In this document: positions 1-8,754 of the stretch, one piece after another
Position numbering within the stretch: position 1 is the first letter of the stretch
How the letters are laid out: each line of letters begins with the position of its first letter
Assembly (NCBI RefSeq): GCF_001654495.1
Contig: NZ_CP015849.1
Location: forward strand, 558,001-622,000
Direction: 5' to 3'
DNA length: 64,000 bases
Source: Streptomyces sp. SAT1
GTDB taxonomy: Bacteria > Actinomycetota > Actinomycetes > Streptomycetales > Streptomycetaceae
Program-made: the position numbers and the translations under genes
Notes under the pieces: generated by a model
Databases searched by the model: none
What the model saw: the letters and a program-made list of their open reading frames with translations, nothing else
Told to the model about the DNA's origin: nothing

Positions 1-61
1 GCGCCCCACCTCCGCCGGCGGGGACCTCGCCGGCGACGACCGCGCAGGAAGGCAGCGCCCC

Positions 62-823
62 ATGAGCGCCGTACAGGGACAGGCCGTCGACATCCCCACC
101 GAGGACGGCACCGCGGACGCGTATCTCGCCCACCCCGGGGACGGACTGCCCCGGCCCGGCGTCCTGTTCTACACGGACGCGTTCGGTCCGCGCCCGCACG
201 TGCGGGCCATGGCCGACCGGATCGCCGGGTCCGGAGCGGGCTATACGGTGCTGGTGCCCCATGTGTTCTACCGGCACGGGCCCGCTCCGGTGGTGGAGCT
301 GCCCGACTTCATCGATCTGGCCGAGCGGCCGGAGATCTTCGGCCGGATCGTCCCGGTCATGCGGGCCCTGACGCCCGAGCTGTCGCGCCGCGACGCGGGT
401 GCCTATCTGCGCCGGATGGCCGAGGACCCGCTGGTCGCGGACGGCCCGGTGGCGGTGACCGGCTACTGCATGGGCGCCCGGCTGGCCCTGCTGACCGCGG
501 GCGCGTACCCGGACCGGGTCGCGGCGGCGGCCGGCTTCCACGGCGGCGGACTGGCCACCGACGCCCCGGACAGCCCGCACCTGGCCGCCCCCGACGTCAC
601 GGCGGAGCTGTACTTCGGCCACGCGGACGAGGACCCCTCGCTGCCGCCCGAGCAGATCGAGCGGCTGGAGGAGGCTCTGACCGCGGCGGGCGTCCGGCAC
701 CGCTGCGAGGTCTATCCGGGCGCCGGGCACGGCTACACCCAGGCCGACACCGACGCCTATGACGCGAAGGCGGACGAACGGCACTGGGCGGCGCTGCTCG
801 GTCTGCTGGAGCGCACCTTCTGA
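62..823 (+). CDS. Dienelactone hydrolase family protein
   Basis: A 253-residue alpha/beta hydrolase of the dienelactone hydrolase family, probably cytoplasmic. The nucleophile elbow reads GYCMGAR with Cys136; Asp189 (HADED) and His223 (GAGHGY) complete the Cys-Asp-His triad typical of this family. The ATG follows GGAAGG by about 9 nt. No aromatic-catabolism genes lie nearby, so the natural substrate is unknown; the family includes carboxymethylenebutenolidase and broader esterases. The gene appears intact and of normal length. Confidence 0.88.
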   Translation: MSAVQGQAVDIPTEDGTADAYLAHPGDGLPRPGVLFYTDAFGPRPHVRAMADRIAGSGAGYTVLVPHVFYRHGPAPVVELPDFIDLAERPEIFGRIVPVMRALTPELSRRDAGAYLRRMAEDPLVADGPVAVTGYCMGARLALLTAGAYPDRVAAAAGFHGGGLATDAPDSPHLAAPDVTAELYFGHADEDPSLPPEQIERLEEALTAAGVRHRCEVYPGAGHGYTQADTDAYDAKADERHWAALLGLLERTF

Positions 824-913
824 GAGCGGACGGCTCCTCAGCTTCCGCGCGCGGGAGGTGAGTTGGCGGCGATCACGTCCCGACCCGCCTGCCGTGCGCC
901 GTCCGCGCGTTGT

Positions 914-919
914 TACGGT
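914..919 (+). promoter_or_regulatory. -10 box of a leaderless promoter for the metallophosphoesterase
   Basis: TACGGT fits TANNNT and is separated by exactly 7 nt from the GTG at 927. This is the usual geometry of actinomycete leaderless transcripts, in which transcription starts at the start codon. No ribosome binding site precedes the GTG, which agrees. Confidence 0.5.
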
Positions 920-926
920 GCACCGC

Positions 927-2437
927 GTGTCTGACTCCTCACGCGATACCGTCGAAGGCGCCGGCTGGAACGACGCCGAACGCGGCACCTACACCCGGCT
1001 GATGCCGGACCGGGTCGAGAAACTGTCCTGGCTCAGCCCCCGGACGCTGTGGGCCGCGCGCAACGGCGTGGCCGCGGGCTGGTTCGGGGACCCCACCGGG
1101 CGGACCCGGTCCCGGTGGGTGGCGCAGCGGGCGGCGGCCGGGGCACCCGCCGACAAGGTGATCCGGCGCACCGAGGCGGACCGCTTCTCCTTCATGGTCC
1201 TCGGGACCCCGGCGAGGGCGGCGACTCCCAGTACGCCGTCGTGCCCGGCTTTCTGAAGGTCTCGCGGGACACGTCGTTCGCCGTGATCACCAGCGATGTG
1301 ATCTACCCCGTGGGCAGCACGGACGACTACGGCACGAAGTTCTTCCGCCCGTACCGCGACTATCCGGCGCCGGTCTACGCGATACCCGGCAACCACGACT
1401 GGTACGAGGACCTCGGCGGCTTCATGCGCGTCTTCTGCGACGACGCCCCGCCGTTGCCGCCGAAGCCCCGGCCGCGCGCGCTGGGCCGCGCCTGGTGGCG
1501 GGAGCTGCTGTGGCACCGCCCGCGCCCGGCCGACGAGCAACGCCTCGCCGAGGCACGGAAGTTGCGTTCGGCCCCCGGCCAGCAGGCCGTCCAGCCGGGC
1601 CCGTACTGGGCGATCGACGCCGGGCCGGTGCGGATCGTCGGCATCGACACGGGCCTGCTCGGCACGCTCGACGCGGAACAGGGCGCCTGGCTGCGCGAGG
1701 TGTCGCGCGGCCCCCGCCCGAAGATCCTCCTGACCGGCTCGCCGCTGTACGTGGACGGTGAGCACCACCCCTGCCCGATCGAGGGCGGCGGCACCGTCGA
1801 CGACATCGTCCGCGATCCCGCCCACCACTATGTGGCGGCGATCGGCGGCGACATCCACAACTACCAGCGCTACCCGGTGGACGTGGACGGCCGCACGGTG
1901 CAGTACGTCGTCTCCGGTGGCGGCGGGGCGTTCATGCACGCCACACACACCATCGGCCGGGTCTCGGTCGCGAACGTCACCGAGTCCGACTTCCGCTGCT
2001 ATCCGCTGCGCGGCGACTCGCTGGCGTTCTACAGCGGGGTCTACGCCCGCCGGCTGCGGCTGCGCCGCTTCTTCACGCTGACCGAGGCGGAGGCCATGGC
2101 GGTGGTCGCCGAGCGGCTGGGCACGCCGCCGGTGCGCGCGCCGGGCGGCCCGGTCAGGGTCACCCGGCGCGTGCGGCTGGTGGCGAGCCTGCTGGGCGCG
2201 GGCCGCCGCCCCGGCCGCCGGGGCCGCTTCCGGCTGCCGGTGCGCACCCTGTACACGCAGTTGTTCTCGCCGGGCTCGGTCACCTACAGCCCGCCGTTCT
2301 TCAAGTCGTTCCTGCGGCTGGACGTCTCGCCCGAGGCGGTGCGGCTGCGCTGTTTCGCGGCGACCGGGAACCTCGCCCAGGAGACGGACCCGCCGGTCGA
2401 GGACGAGGTGACGATCCCGCTGCGCCCGCCCGCGTGA
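927..2437 (+). pseudogene. Metallophosphoesterase, one-base frameshift
   Basis: A calcineurin-like metallophosphoesterase of about 503 residues split between two frames. The first part runs from GTG 927 to about 1205; the reading then has to shift to recover PGEGGDSQYAVV and the rest to 2437. Total length is 1511 nt, one short of a multiple of three, so a single G is missing near 1203-1205 (GGG where GGGG restores LGDPGEGGDS). Metal motifs are GDP at the shift site, SDVIYPVG, GNHDW and GDIHNYQRY. Either a homopolymer sequencing error or a genuine recent inactivation; motif conservation on both sides favours an error or a very recent event. Substrate unknown. Confidence 0.75.
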
Positions 2438-2449
2438 GCGGGCCCGCTC

Positions 2450-3421
2450 TCACCAGCGGCCCGGCTCGCTGCCGGTGACCGGCTCGGAGGGGCGCCCGTC
2501 CACGCCGACCGGCACCTCCCCGTGCAGCATCACCCGGTGCATGATCCGCGGGACGCCGAGGTGCGCGTTGTCGGCGGGCGCCAGGTGGACGGTGGCGCGG
2601 TTGTCCCAGAAGGCCACGCTGCCCGGCTCCCAGCGGAAGCGGACCGTGTACTCGGGGCGCACGGCCTGCTCCAGCAGCATCTCCAGGAGGGCCTGGCTCT
2701 CCGCGCGGGAGACGTCCTCGATCTGCTCGACGTAGTAGCCGTTGACGAAGAGCACCCGCTCGCCCGTCTCCGGGTGGACGCGCACCAGCGGGTGCACCGT
2801 GGCGATCTGACGCTCCAGCAGGTGGCGGACGTAGGCGTCGTCGCCGGGGCGCGGCTGGTAGCCGACGCCGAGCCGGTGCTCGGCGCGCAGCGTGTCGGCG
2901 AAGGCCCGGACCGGCGCCGAGAGTCCGGCGTAGGCGGCGGCCAGATTGGACCAGGTGGTGTCGCCGCCGTACGGGGGGACGCTCTCGGCGCGCAGGATCG
3001 TCGCGGCCGGGGGGTCGATCCGGGCACCGTGGTCGCAGTGCCAGCCGCGCAGCAGCGAGTGCCGGCGCCGCCGCAGCCACTCGTCGTGGTCCATGCCGAA
3101 CCGGCCGCCCAGCTCCAGCCGGTCGGCGGTGGTCTCCACCTCCGGGACGTCCGGCGGCGAGGCGCCGCCGCGCCGGCGCAGCACCACCGGCTCGCCGAAG
3201 CGGCGCGCGAAGGCGACGTGCCCGGCGTGGTCGAGGCGCTGGCCGCGGAAGAACACCACCTTCCAGCGCAGGACCGCCGCGCGGATCGCCGCGACCGCCG
3301 TCTCGTCGAGGCCGGCGGCCAGGTCCACCCCGGTGATCTCCGCCCCGATGTGTCCGGCGACGGGCCTCACCTCCAGGCCGCCCGCCGCGGTGCCGTCCGC
3401 CGTGTCCGTGTGCGTCGTCAT
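2450..3421 (-). CDS. TauD/TfdA family Fe(II)/2-oxoglutarate dioxygenase
   Basis: A 323-residue non-heme iron dioxygenase. The facial triad is visible as His128-x-Asp130 (WHCDH) and the distal His279 (DNRATVHLA), with the 2-oxoglutarate-binding Arg at about 296 (RIMHRVML). The family hydroxylates small molecules such as taurine, alkylsulfates or aryloxyalkanoates using O2 and 2-oxoglutarate; no sulfonate transporter is adjacent, so the substrate is open. It converges with the metallophosphoesterase gene with only 12 bp between stops; a small GCCCGC-GTGA-GCGGGC hairpin lies there. Confidence 0.88.
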   Translation of the reverse strand: MTTHTDTADGTAAGGLEVRPVAGHIGAEITGVDLAAGLDETAVAAIRAAVLRWKVVFFRGQRLDHAGHVAFARRFGEPVVLRRRGGASPPDVPEVETTADRLELGGRFGMDHDEWLRRRRHSLLRGWHCDHGARIDPPAATILRAESVPPYGGDTTWSNLAAAYAGLSAPVRAFADTLRAEHRLGVGYQPRPGDDAYVRHLLERQIATVHPLVRVHPETGERVLFVNGYYVEQIEDVSRAESQALLEMLLEQAVRPEYTVRFRWEPGSVAFWDNRATVHLAPADNAHLGVPRIMHRVMLHGEVPVGVDGRPSEPVTGSEPGRW

Positions 3422-3575
3422 GCGCGCTCCGCTGGTCGTCCGTCACGTACCAGGCAGATCGTGGCAGGCTTTGCGGACGGTGGCGACAGTGCCGTGTGCC
3501 GCGCGCCCGGCGGATGCCGGTACCGGCCCCGCGGCCCCGGCCGCCCTCCGACCATCGACGGGAAGGTTCCCCCAC

Positions 3576-4406
3576 GTGACCGGCATCCCCACCTGTCCGC
3601 TCGACGACGGCACCCGGCTGCCCGCCGTCGGCCTCGGCACCTGGCCGATGGACGACGCCGAGGCGGAGCGGGCGGTGGCCGAGGGCCTGCGCCTCGGCTA
3701 CCGGCTCGTCGACACGGCGGTCAACTACGACAACGAGACCGGCGTGGGCCGGGCGCTCGCGCGCAGCGGTGTGCCGCGCGAGGAGGTCGTGCTGACGACC
3801 AAGCTCCCCGGCCGCCACCACGGCTACGAGGAGACGCTCGCCTCCTTCGAGGAGTCCCGGCGGCGCCTCGGCGTGGACCGCGTCGACCTGTATCTGATCC
3901 ACTGGCCGCTCCCCCGCGTCGACCGGTACGTGGAGTCGTGGCGGGCCATGCTCAAGCTCCGTGACGAGGGCCTGGTGGGCTCGGTGGGCGTCTCCAACTT
4001 CACCCGGGAGCACATCGAGCGGCTGGAGCGGGAGACGGGCGTGCTGCCGTCCGTCAACCAGATCGAGCTGCATCCGCTCTTCCCGCAGCCTGAGCTGCGG
4101 GAGTTCCACGCCGCCAAGGGCATCCGCACCGAGAGCTGGAGCCCGCTGGGCCGCGGTCCCGCGGTGCTGGAGGACCCGTCGGTGGTCGCGGTGGCGCGGG
4201 AGCTCGGGGTGACGCCCGCCCAGGCCGTGCTGCGCTGGCACATCCAGCTCGGCGCGCTGCCCCTGCCGAAGTCGTCGGACCCGGGACGGCAGCGGGAGAA
4301 CCTGGACGTCTTCGGGTTCACCCTGGACCAGGACCAGCTGGACGCGCTCACCCACGAGAAGCCGCGGCGCCTCGGCGGGGCCCCCGAGACGCACGAGGAG
4401 TTCTGA
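3576..4406 (+). CDS. Aldo/keto reductase
   Basis: A 276-residue NADPH-dependent aldo/keto reductase, likely cytosolic, of the 2,5-diketo-gluconate reductase-like group. The catalytic tetrad is Asp46, Tyr51, Lys76 and His109 (LIHW); the C-terminal LPKSSDPGRQREN segment matches the family's NADPH-binding site. Start chosen at GTG 3576, preceded by GGAAGG, because longer upstream reading has no homology-like content. It is followed by a strong inverted repeat that probably ends the transcript. Physiological substrate unknown. Confidence 0.9.
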   Translation: MTGIPTCPLDDGTRLPAVGLGTWPMDDAEAERAVAEGLRLGYRLVDTAVNYDNETGVGRALARSGVPREEVVLTTKLPGRHHGYEETLASFEESRRRLGVDRVDLYLIHWPLPRVDRYVESWRAMLKLRDEGLVGSVGVSNFTREHIERLERETGVLPSVNQIELHPLFPQPELREFHAAKGIRTESWSPLGRGPAVLEDPSVVAVARELGVTPAQAVLRWHIQLGALPLPKSSDPGRQRENLDVFGFTLDQDQLDALTHEKPRRLGGAPETHEEF

Positions 4407-4418
4407 GGCGCACGAGGA

Positions 4419-4458
4419 GTACCCCCGGCGCGCGGGTCGGCCGGTGCGCCGGGGGTAC
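4419..4458 (+). terminator. Hairpin terminator after aldo/keto reductase
   Basis: Perfect 13-bp arms, 4419-4431 and 4446-4458, around a 14-nt loop. It starts 12 nt after the reductase stop. There is no T run, as is common for Streptomyces terminators. Confidence 0.6.
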
Positions 4459-4470
4459 CCGGGCCGGGCG

Positions 4471-4510
4471 GATCCGGCGGACAGGTGCGAGGATCCGGCG
4501 ACAGGTGCGA
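4471..4510 (+). repeat. Tandem duplication, about 20 bp
   Basis: Two adjacent copies of GATCCGGCG(G)ACAGGTGCGA at 4471-4490 and 4492-4510, differing by one base. They sit directly upstream of the phosphoesterase gene; the second copy supplies part of its ribosome binding region. Confidence 0.7.
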
Positions 4511-4519
4511 GGAGGCCCC

Positions 4520-5122
4520 GTGAGCAGGGACGAACGGCTCGGGGAGTACCGCGGCAGGCGTGACTTCGGGCGGACCCGGGAGCCCTCGGGCGGCCGGGCG
4601 GGCTCCGGACCCGCTCCCCGCTTCGTGGTGCAGATCCACGACGCCCGCCGGATGCACTTCGACTTCCGGCTCCAGGTGGGCGACGTGCTCCGGTCCTGGT
4701 CGGTGCCGAAGGGCCCCTCCGACGACCCGCACGACAAGCGGCTCGCGGTGCCCACGGAGGACCATCCGCTGGAGTACGAGGACTTCGAGGGCGTCATCCC
4801 CCGGGGGGAGTACGGCGGCGGCACGGTGATCGTCTGGGACCGGGGCACCTACGAGCCGCTGAGCCACGACCGCCGGGGGCGTCCGGTCGACTTCGCCGCG
4901 TCGCTGGAGCACGGGCACGCCACGTTCCGGCTGCACGGCGCGAAGCTGCACGGCACGTACGCCCTGACCCGGTTCCGGGGCGACGACGAGGACGCCTGGC
5001 TGCTGGTGAAGAAGGACGAGGGCCGGGCGGCGGCGCACGGCACCCCCGACCCGCGCCGGGCCCGCTCGGTGCGCACCGGCCGCACCCTGGCCCAGGTCGC
5101 CGCAGACGGCGGCGCGGAGTGA
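4520..5122 (+). CDS. Stand-alone LigD-type 3'-phosphoesterase domain protein
   Basis: About 200 residues, matching the 3'-phosphoesterase (PE) domain of DNA ligase D. Characteristic segments are VVQIHDARRMHFDFRL, SWSVPKGPS, EDHPLEYEDFEGVIPRGEYGGG and VIVWDRGTYE. In the family this domain removes 3'-phosphates and ribonucleotides at breaks during bacterial end joining. Here it is an independent protein; the ATP-dependent ligase lies 1 kb downstream as a separate gene. GTG 4520 is preferred to GTG 4505 because GAGGAGG lies 4 nt before it. No Ku or polymerase domain gene is visible in the window. Confidence 0.88.
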   Translation: MSRDERLGEYRGRRDFGRTREPSGGRAGSGPAPRFVVQIHDARRMHFDFRLQVGDVLRSWSVPKGPSDDPHDKRLAVPTEDHPLEYEDFEGVIPRGEYGGGTVIVWDRGTYEPLSHDRRGRPVDFAASLEHGHATFRLHGAKLHGTYALTRFRGDDEDAWLLVKKDEGRAAAHGTPDPRRARSVRTGRTLAQVAADGGAE

Positions 5123-5155
5123 ATGGGACCCGCGGCCCCGCGCCCGGTCCGGGCG

Positions 5156-5629
5156 TCAGGCGTGGCGGGCGCGCAGGGCGGCCAGGGCCCGGTCGGCGTG
5201 GGCGCGCATGCGCAGTTCGCTGCGGACCACCTCCAGGACGGAGCGGTCCCGGCCGATGACGAAGGTGGCCCGTCTGGTCGGTGCGAGGGCCAGAGCGCGC
5301 CGTACGCCGAAGCGTTCGCGCACGGTGCCGTCCGCGTCGGACAGCAGGGGCATGCCGAGGGCGTGCCGCCCGGTGAACTCCCGCTGGCGCTCCACCGGAT
5401 CACCGCTGATGCCGACGGGACGCGCCCCGACGGCGGCGAACTCGGCCGCCAGGTCCCGGAAGTGGCAGGCCTCCGCCGTGCAGCCGGGGGTGAGGGCGGC
5501 CGGGTAGAAGAACAGCACCACCGGGCCCTCGGCGAGCAGTCCGGACAGGGTCCGCGTGGTCCCGCCCTCGTCCGGCAGCGCGAAGTCCTCGACGGTGTCG
5601 CCGCGGCGCGGCGCGCCCTGCCCGTTCAC
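5156..5629 (-). CDS. Peroxiredoxin, Bcp-like
   Basis: A 157-residue thiol peroxidase of the AhpC/TSA superfamily, reducing hydrogen and organic peroxides. The peroxidatic Cys50 lies in TPGCTAEAC and Cys55 fits the resolving position of atypical 2-Cys Bcp enzymes. The start is GTG 5629, whose GTGA overlaps the stop of the upstream DoxX gene (5626), showing translational coupling. Pairing with a DoxX membrane protein suggests a small redox-defence operon, which is inference. Confidence 0.88.
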   Translation of the reverse strand: MNGQGAPRRGDTVEDFALPDEGGTTRTLSGLLAEGPVVLFFYPAALTPGCTAEACHFRDLAAEFAAVGARPVGISGDPVERQREFTGRHALGMPLLSDADGTVRERFGVRRALALAPTRRATFVIGRDRSVLEVVRSELRMRAHADRALAALRARHA

Positions 5630-6006
5630 GCGGCGCGCCCCGCGCCCTTGGCGACGCTGCGCGCCCACAGCACCAGCGGGACCTGGAGGGGCAGCCGCCC
5701 GTAGGCCGCCGCCTTCTGCCGGGCGGGCCGGTCGCGCCAGTCCGCCGCCATCCGCACATTGGCCGGGAAGACCCCGACGAAGAACGCGGCGGTGGCCAGC
5801 GCGGCGGCCTTGCGGGTGCGGGGCACGGCCAGGCCGGCGGCCAGCGCGAACTCGGCGACGGCGCTGGCATAGGTCCAGGTGCGCGGTGCGCCGGGCAGGG
5901 CGCGCGGGACGATGGCGTCGAACTGGCGGGGCGAGGCGAAGTGGGCGGTCCCCGCGGTGGCCAGCAGAGCGGCGAGCAGCAGGGGTGAGCGTTCGGACCG
6001 GGGCAC
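5626..6006 (-). CDS. DoxX family membrane protein
   Basis: A 126-residue membrane protein with about four hydrophobic segments. The segment HFASPRQFDAIVPRALPG is typical of the actinobacterial DoxX/MauE-like family. The start is GTG 6006, preceded by the excellent site GGAGGAGGAACC; longer in-frame reading to 6132 lacks homology-like content. Its stop overlaps the start of the peroxiredoxin gene by 4 nt. DoxX relatives are linked to thiol or quinone redox at the membrane in mycobacteria; the role here is unproven. Confidence 0.82.
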   Translation of the reverse strand: MPRSERSPLLLAALLATAGTAHFASPRQFDAIVPRALPGAPRTWTYASAVAEFALAAGLAVPRTRKAAALATAAFFVGVFPANVRMAADWRDRPARQKAAAYGRLPLQVPLVLWARSVAKGAGRAA

Positions 6007-6105
6007 GGTTCCTCCTCCGAAGACCAGCGGCGGACCTGAGGCAGCTCCGCGGCGCGATCCTACTGGAGAGTAAGTACGACTGGGGAGAGGCCCCCGATCA
6101 GGGGA

Positions 6106-7140
6106 ATGCGCGCGGCGTCCGGCGTGGCGCACGGCCCGCCCGTCGACATCTCAGCCGTGACCCTGCCGCTGATCGCGCCCATGCTCGCCACCCCCGGCAC
6201 CCTGCCGCCCGCCGCCCAGGACGCGCGCTGGGCGTACGAGACCAAGCAGGACGGGCAGCGCGCGGTGGCCTATCTGCCCGGCGACGGCAGCCTGCTGCTG
6301 CGGGCCCGCTCGGGCGAGGACATCACGGCCGCCTACCCCGAGCTGGCGCCGCTGGGCCGCGCGCTGGGCACCGTCCCGGCGGTCCTGGACGGCGAGGTGC
6401 TGGCCCTGGACGAGCGGGGCCGGGCCAGCTTCCAGCTGCTCCAGGGGCGGATGGGGCTGGCCCACGCGCCCGCGCTGGCCGCGCGCCGTGCCGCGCGCGT
6501 CCCCGTCCACCTGGTGCTCTTCGACGTCCTGCACCTGGACGGGCGGCCGCTGCTCGCGCTGCCCTACACCCGGCGCCGCGAGCGGCTGGAGGCGCTCGGG
6601 CTGCACGGCCCGTACTGGTCCACGCCCGCCGCCGTGGCCGGCCACGGGGCCCGCGCCCTGGCCGCCACCCGGGAGCACGGCCTGGAGGGGCTGGTCTGCA
6701 AGCGGCTGGACTCGGTGTACGAGCCCGGGGTGCGCTCCCGGGCCTGGATCAAGATCCGCAACATGCGCGGCGAGGACGTGCTGGTGGGCGGCTGGCTGCC
6801 CGGCAAGGGGCGGCTGACGGGGCTGCCGGGCGCGGTGCTGGTGGGGCAGCGCGGCGGGGGGCGGCTGCGCTGGGTCGGCCGGGTGGGCACCGGCTGGAGC
6901 GAGGCCGAGCGGGCGGAGCTGGCCGGGCTGCTCGCGGGCCTGGCCACCGACGTGTGCCCCTTCGACCCGGTGCCCCCGGTCCGCGGGGCGCGCTGGGTGC
7001 TGCCCCGGCTGGTCGGCGAGGTCCGCTACAGCGTCCGCACCCGGGCGGGCATGCTGCGCCAGCCGTCCTGGCTGCGGCTGCGCCCCGACCTGGCTCCCGA
7101 GGACGCGGCGGCCGACCTGCCGGACGACACGCGGCCGTGA
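6106..7140 (+). CDS. ATP-dependent DNA ligase, LigC/LigD ligase-domain type
   Basis: About 345 residues. Ligase motif I is TKQDGQR with the adenylated Lys; later nucleotidyltransferase motifs are [17 protein letters not shown] and WIKI, followed by an OB-fold C-terminal part. The family seals nicks using ATP and works in end joining or base-excision repair, apart from the NAD-dependent replicative LigA. The start is uncertain: ATG 6106 or GTG 6157 ([10 protein letters not shown]); neither has a strong ribosome site. It lies near a separate PE-domain gene at 4520, so two LigD activities are encoded as separate polypeptides. Confidence 0.88.
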   Translation: MRAASGVAHGPPVDISAVTLPLIAPMLATPGTLPPAAQDARWAYETKQDGQRAVAYLPGDGSLLLRARSGEDITAAYPELAPLGRALGTVPAVLDGEVLALDERGRASFQLLQGRMGLAHAPALAARRAARVPVHLVLFDVLHLDGRPLLALPYTRRRERLEALGLHGPYWSTPAAVAGHGARALAATREHGLEGLVCKRLDSVYEPGVRSRAWIKIRNMRGEDVLVGGWLPGKGRLTGLPGAVLVGQRGGGRLRWVGRVGTGWSEAERAELAGLLAGLATDVCPFDPVPPVRGARWVLPRLVGEVRYSVRTRAGMLRQPSWLRLRPDLAPEDAAADLPDDTRP

Positions 7141-7182
7141 GGGCCGGGCCGGGTCCGCGGCGTGCGGGCCCGGCCGAAGGTC

Positions 7183-7188
7183 TATCGT
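7183..7188 (+). promoter_or_regulatory. -10 box of a leaderless promoter for hemC
   Basis: TATCGT, then exactly 7 nt, then the ATG at 7196. There is no Shine-Dalgarno sequence before that ATG, which supports leaderless translation and this start rather than the GTG at 7187. Confidence 0.55.
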
Positions 7189-7195
7189 GTCCCGC

Positions 7196-8131
7196 ATGTC
7201 CGCGCCCGAACTGATCCGTATCGTCTCCCGCGACTCGCCCATGGCGCTCGCTCAGGTGGAGCGTGTCCGCGCCGAGTTGGCCGCCCTGCACCCCGGTGTG
7301 CGCACCGAGGTGGTGCCGGTGAAGACCACCGGTGACAAGTGGCTCGGGGAGCTGTCGAAGGTCGAGGGCAAGGGGGCGTTCACCAAGGAGGTGGACGCGG
7401 CGCTGCTGGCCGGCGAGGCGGATCTCGCGGTGCACTGCCTGAAGGACGTGCCCGCGGACCGGCCGCTGCCCGCGGGCACCACGTTCGCCGCGTTCCTGAA
7501 GCGGGACGACGTCCGCGACGCCCTGGTCCACCCCGGCGGGCTCACCCTGGACGAGCTGCCGCCCGGCACCAGGGTCGGCACCTCGGCGGTGCGCCGGATC
7601 GCCCAGCTGGCCGCGTCCCACCCGCAACTGGTCTGTGTGCCGTTCCGCGGCAACGCCAACCGGCGGCTGGAGAAGCTGGCCGCCGGCGAGGCGGACGCGC
7701 TGCTGCTGGCCGCCTCCGGTCTGGAGCGCATCGGACGGCAGGACGTGATCACCGAGGTGCTGTCCGTGGACGCGATGATGCCGCCGGTCGGCGCGGGCGT
7801 CCTCGCCCTCCAGTGCCGCGAGGGAGACGACGCGCTGATCGAGGCCGTCAGCGGGCTCGGCGACGGCGACACCCATCGGGCGGCGAGCGCGGAACGCATG
7901 CTCCTGCATGTGCTCCAGGGGCACTGCAACAGCCCGATCGCCGGGTACGCGCACGTCGACGGCGGCGGGGAACTCTCCCTGCGCGCCTGTGTGTTCACCC
8001 CGGACGGCAAGACCCGGCTGAACGCGCACGAGTGGGCGGGCCGGCTGGACGCGGCCACGCTGGGCACATCGGTCGCGGTGGCGCTGCTGCGGCAGGGCGC
8101 CCGCGAGATCATCGACGGCATCCCGCACTGA
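7196..8131 (+). CDS. hemC: Porphobilinogen deaminase (hydroxymethylbilane synthase)
   Basis: A 311-residue enzyme condensing four porphobilinogens to hydroxymethylbilane in heme, siroheme and cobalamin synthesis. Recognised by [38 protein letters not shown] and the cofactor-binding Cys244. The cofactor motif reads [13 protein letters not shown] rather than the more common GGCQVPI type. It stands alone; no hemA, hemD or hemB is adjacent, whereas the usual Streptomyces hemC lies in a hem cluster, so this may be a second copy. It converges with the next gene; a 16-bp palindrome at 8145-8160 separates them. Confidence 0.92.
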   Translation: MSAPELIRIVSRDSPMALAQVERVRAELAALHPGVRTEVVPVKTTGDKWLGELSKVEGKGAFTKEVDAALLAGEADLAVHCLKDVPADRPLPAGTTFAAFLKRDDVRDALVHPGGLTLDELPPGTRVGTSAVRRIAQLAASHPQLVCVPFRGNANRRLEKLAAGEADALLLAASGLERIGRQDVITEVLSVDAMMPPVGAGVLALQCREGDDALIEAVSGLGDGDTHRAASAERMLLHVLQGHCNSPIAGYAHVDGGGELSLRACVFTPDGKTRLNAHEWAGRLDAATLGTSVAVALLRQGAREIIDGIPH

Positions 8132-8144
8132 CGTACGAGCCCGG

Positions 8145-8160
8145 CCCGCGCCGGCGCGGG
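8145..8160. terminator. GC palindrome between convergent genes
   Basis: A perfect 16-bp palindrome (CCCGCGCCGGCGCGGG) between the hemC stop and the stop of the next, convergent gene. It could act as a weak bidirectional terminator, though the arms leave little loop. Confidence 0.35.
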
Positions 8161-8165
8161 GCGGG

Positions 8166-8696
8166 TCAGCCGGTGGCGCCGGGCTCCGCCTGGTCGCGCA
8201 GGAAGACGCTGATCTGGTGGGCGAGGCCGCCCGGCCCGCCGGGGCAGGGCGCGCCGGTGCCGACGGGCGCCTCGTGCACGCCGACGCCGCCGCTCCACAG
8301 GCGGCGGTCGGTCCACTCCTCGTCCACGCGCAGCTGCACCTGGACGTCGACCTGGTGCAGGGAGTCCTCCGGGCCCGCCGCGTACAGCACGGCGGTGGCC
8401 CGGCGCAGCGGGTGGACGTCGTAGCCCTCGATGAACTGGGAGTTGCGCCAGTCCACGAACGCGCTCTCGCCGTCGGGGCCGATCCGCACGTCGATCTGGC
8501 CGTCCTCCAGGTGGACGCCGAAGTGCTTGGTGCCGCGGTTCTCGACGGTGGCCCGCACACGGAAGTACGCCAGTCCCTCGGCGGCGTCGTCCCGGCCACG
8601 GGGCGGCTCGGCCCGTTCCAGTCGGTGGACGCGGACGCGCAGGCCGGCGTACTCGTCGTACTCCTGCCAGTCCCCGACCACGTTCGGCTCGTACAC
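8166..8696 (-). CDS. Conserved hypothetical protein, beta-rich
   Basis: A 176-residue acidic protein I cannot assign to a function. The alternating hydrophobic pattern with FRVRATVENRGTKHFGVHLEDGQ and VHPLRRATAVLYAAGPED resembles an immunoglobulin-like domain of the kind found in DUF4352 proteins. No signal peptide or membrane segment is visible. The start is GTG 8696, preceded by GAGAGG at 6 nt; the longer TTG start at 8717 would coincide with the predicted transcription start. A consensus-like housekeeping promoter precedes it. Confidence 0.7.
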   Translation of the reverse strand: MYEPNVVGDWQEYDEYAGLRVRVHRLERAEPPRGRDDAAEGLAYFRVRATVENRGTKHFGVHLEDGQIDVRIGPDGESAFVDWRNSQFIEGYDVHPLRRATAVLYAAGPEDSLHQVDVQVQLRVDEEWTDRRLWSGGVGVHEAPVGTGAPCPGGPGGLAHQISVFLRDQAEPGATG

Positions 8697-8724
8697 AGCG
8701 CACCTCTCGACTTCCAAGAGCTGT

Positions 8725-8754
8725 TTCCTATCTGTGGGCCGAGCGCACTGTCAA
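8725..8754 (-). promoter_or_regulatory. Housekeeping-type promoter for the 8166-8696 gene
   Basis: On the minus strand TTGACA (8754-8749) is followed after 18 nt by TAGGAA (8730-8725). The -35 is a perfect match to the HrdB/sigma-70 consensus and the -10 is close. The start codon lies about 28 nt downstream. Confidence 0.6.
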
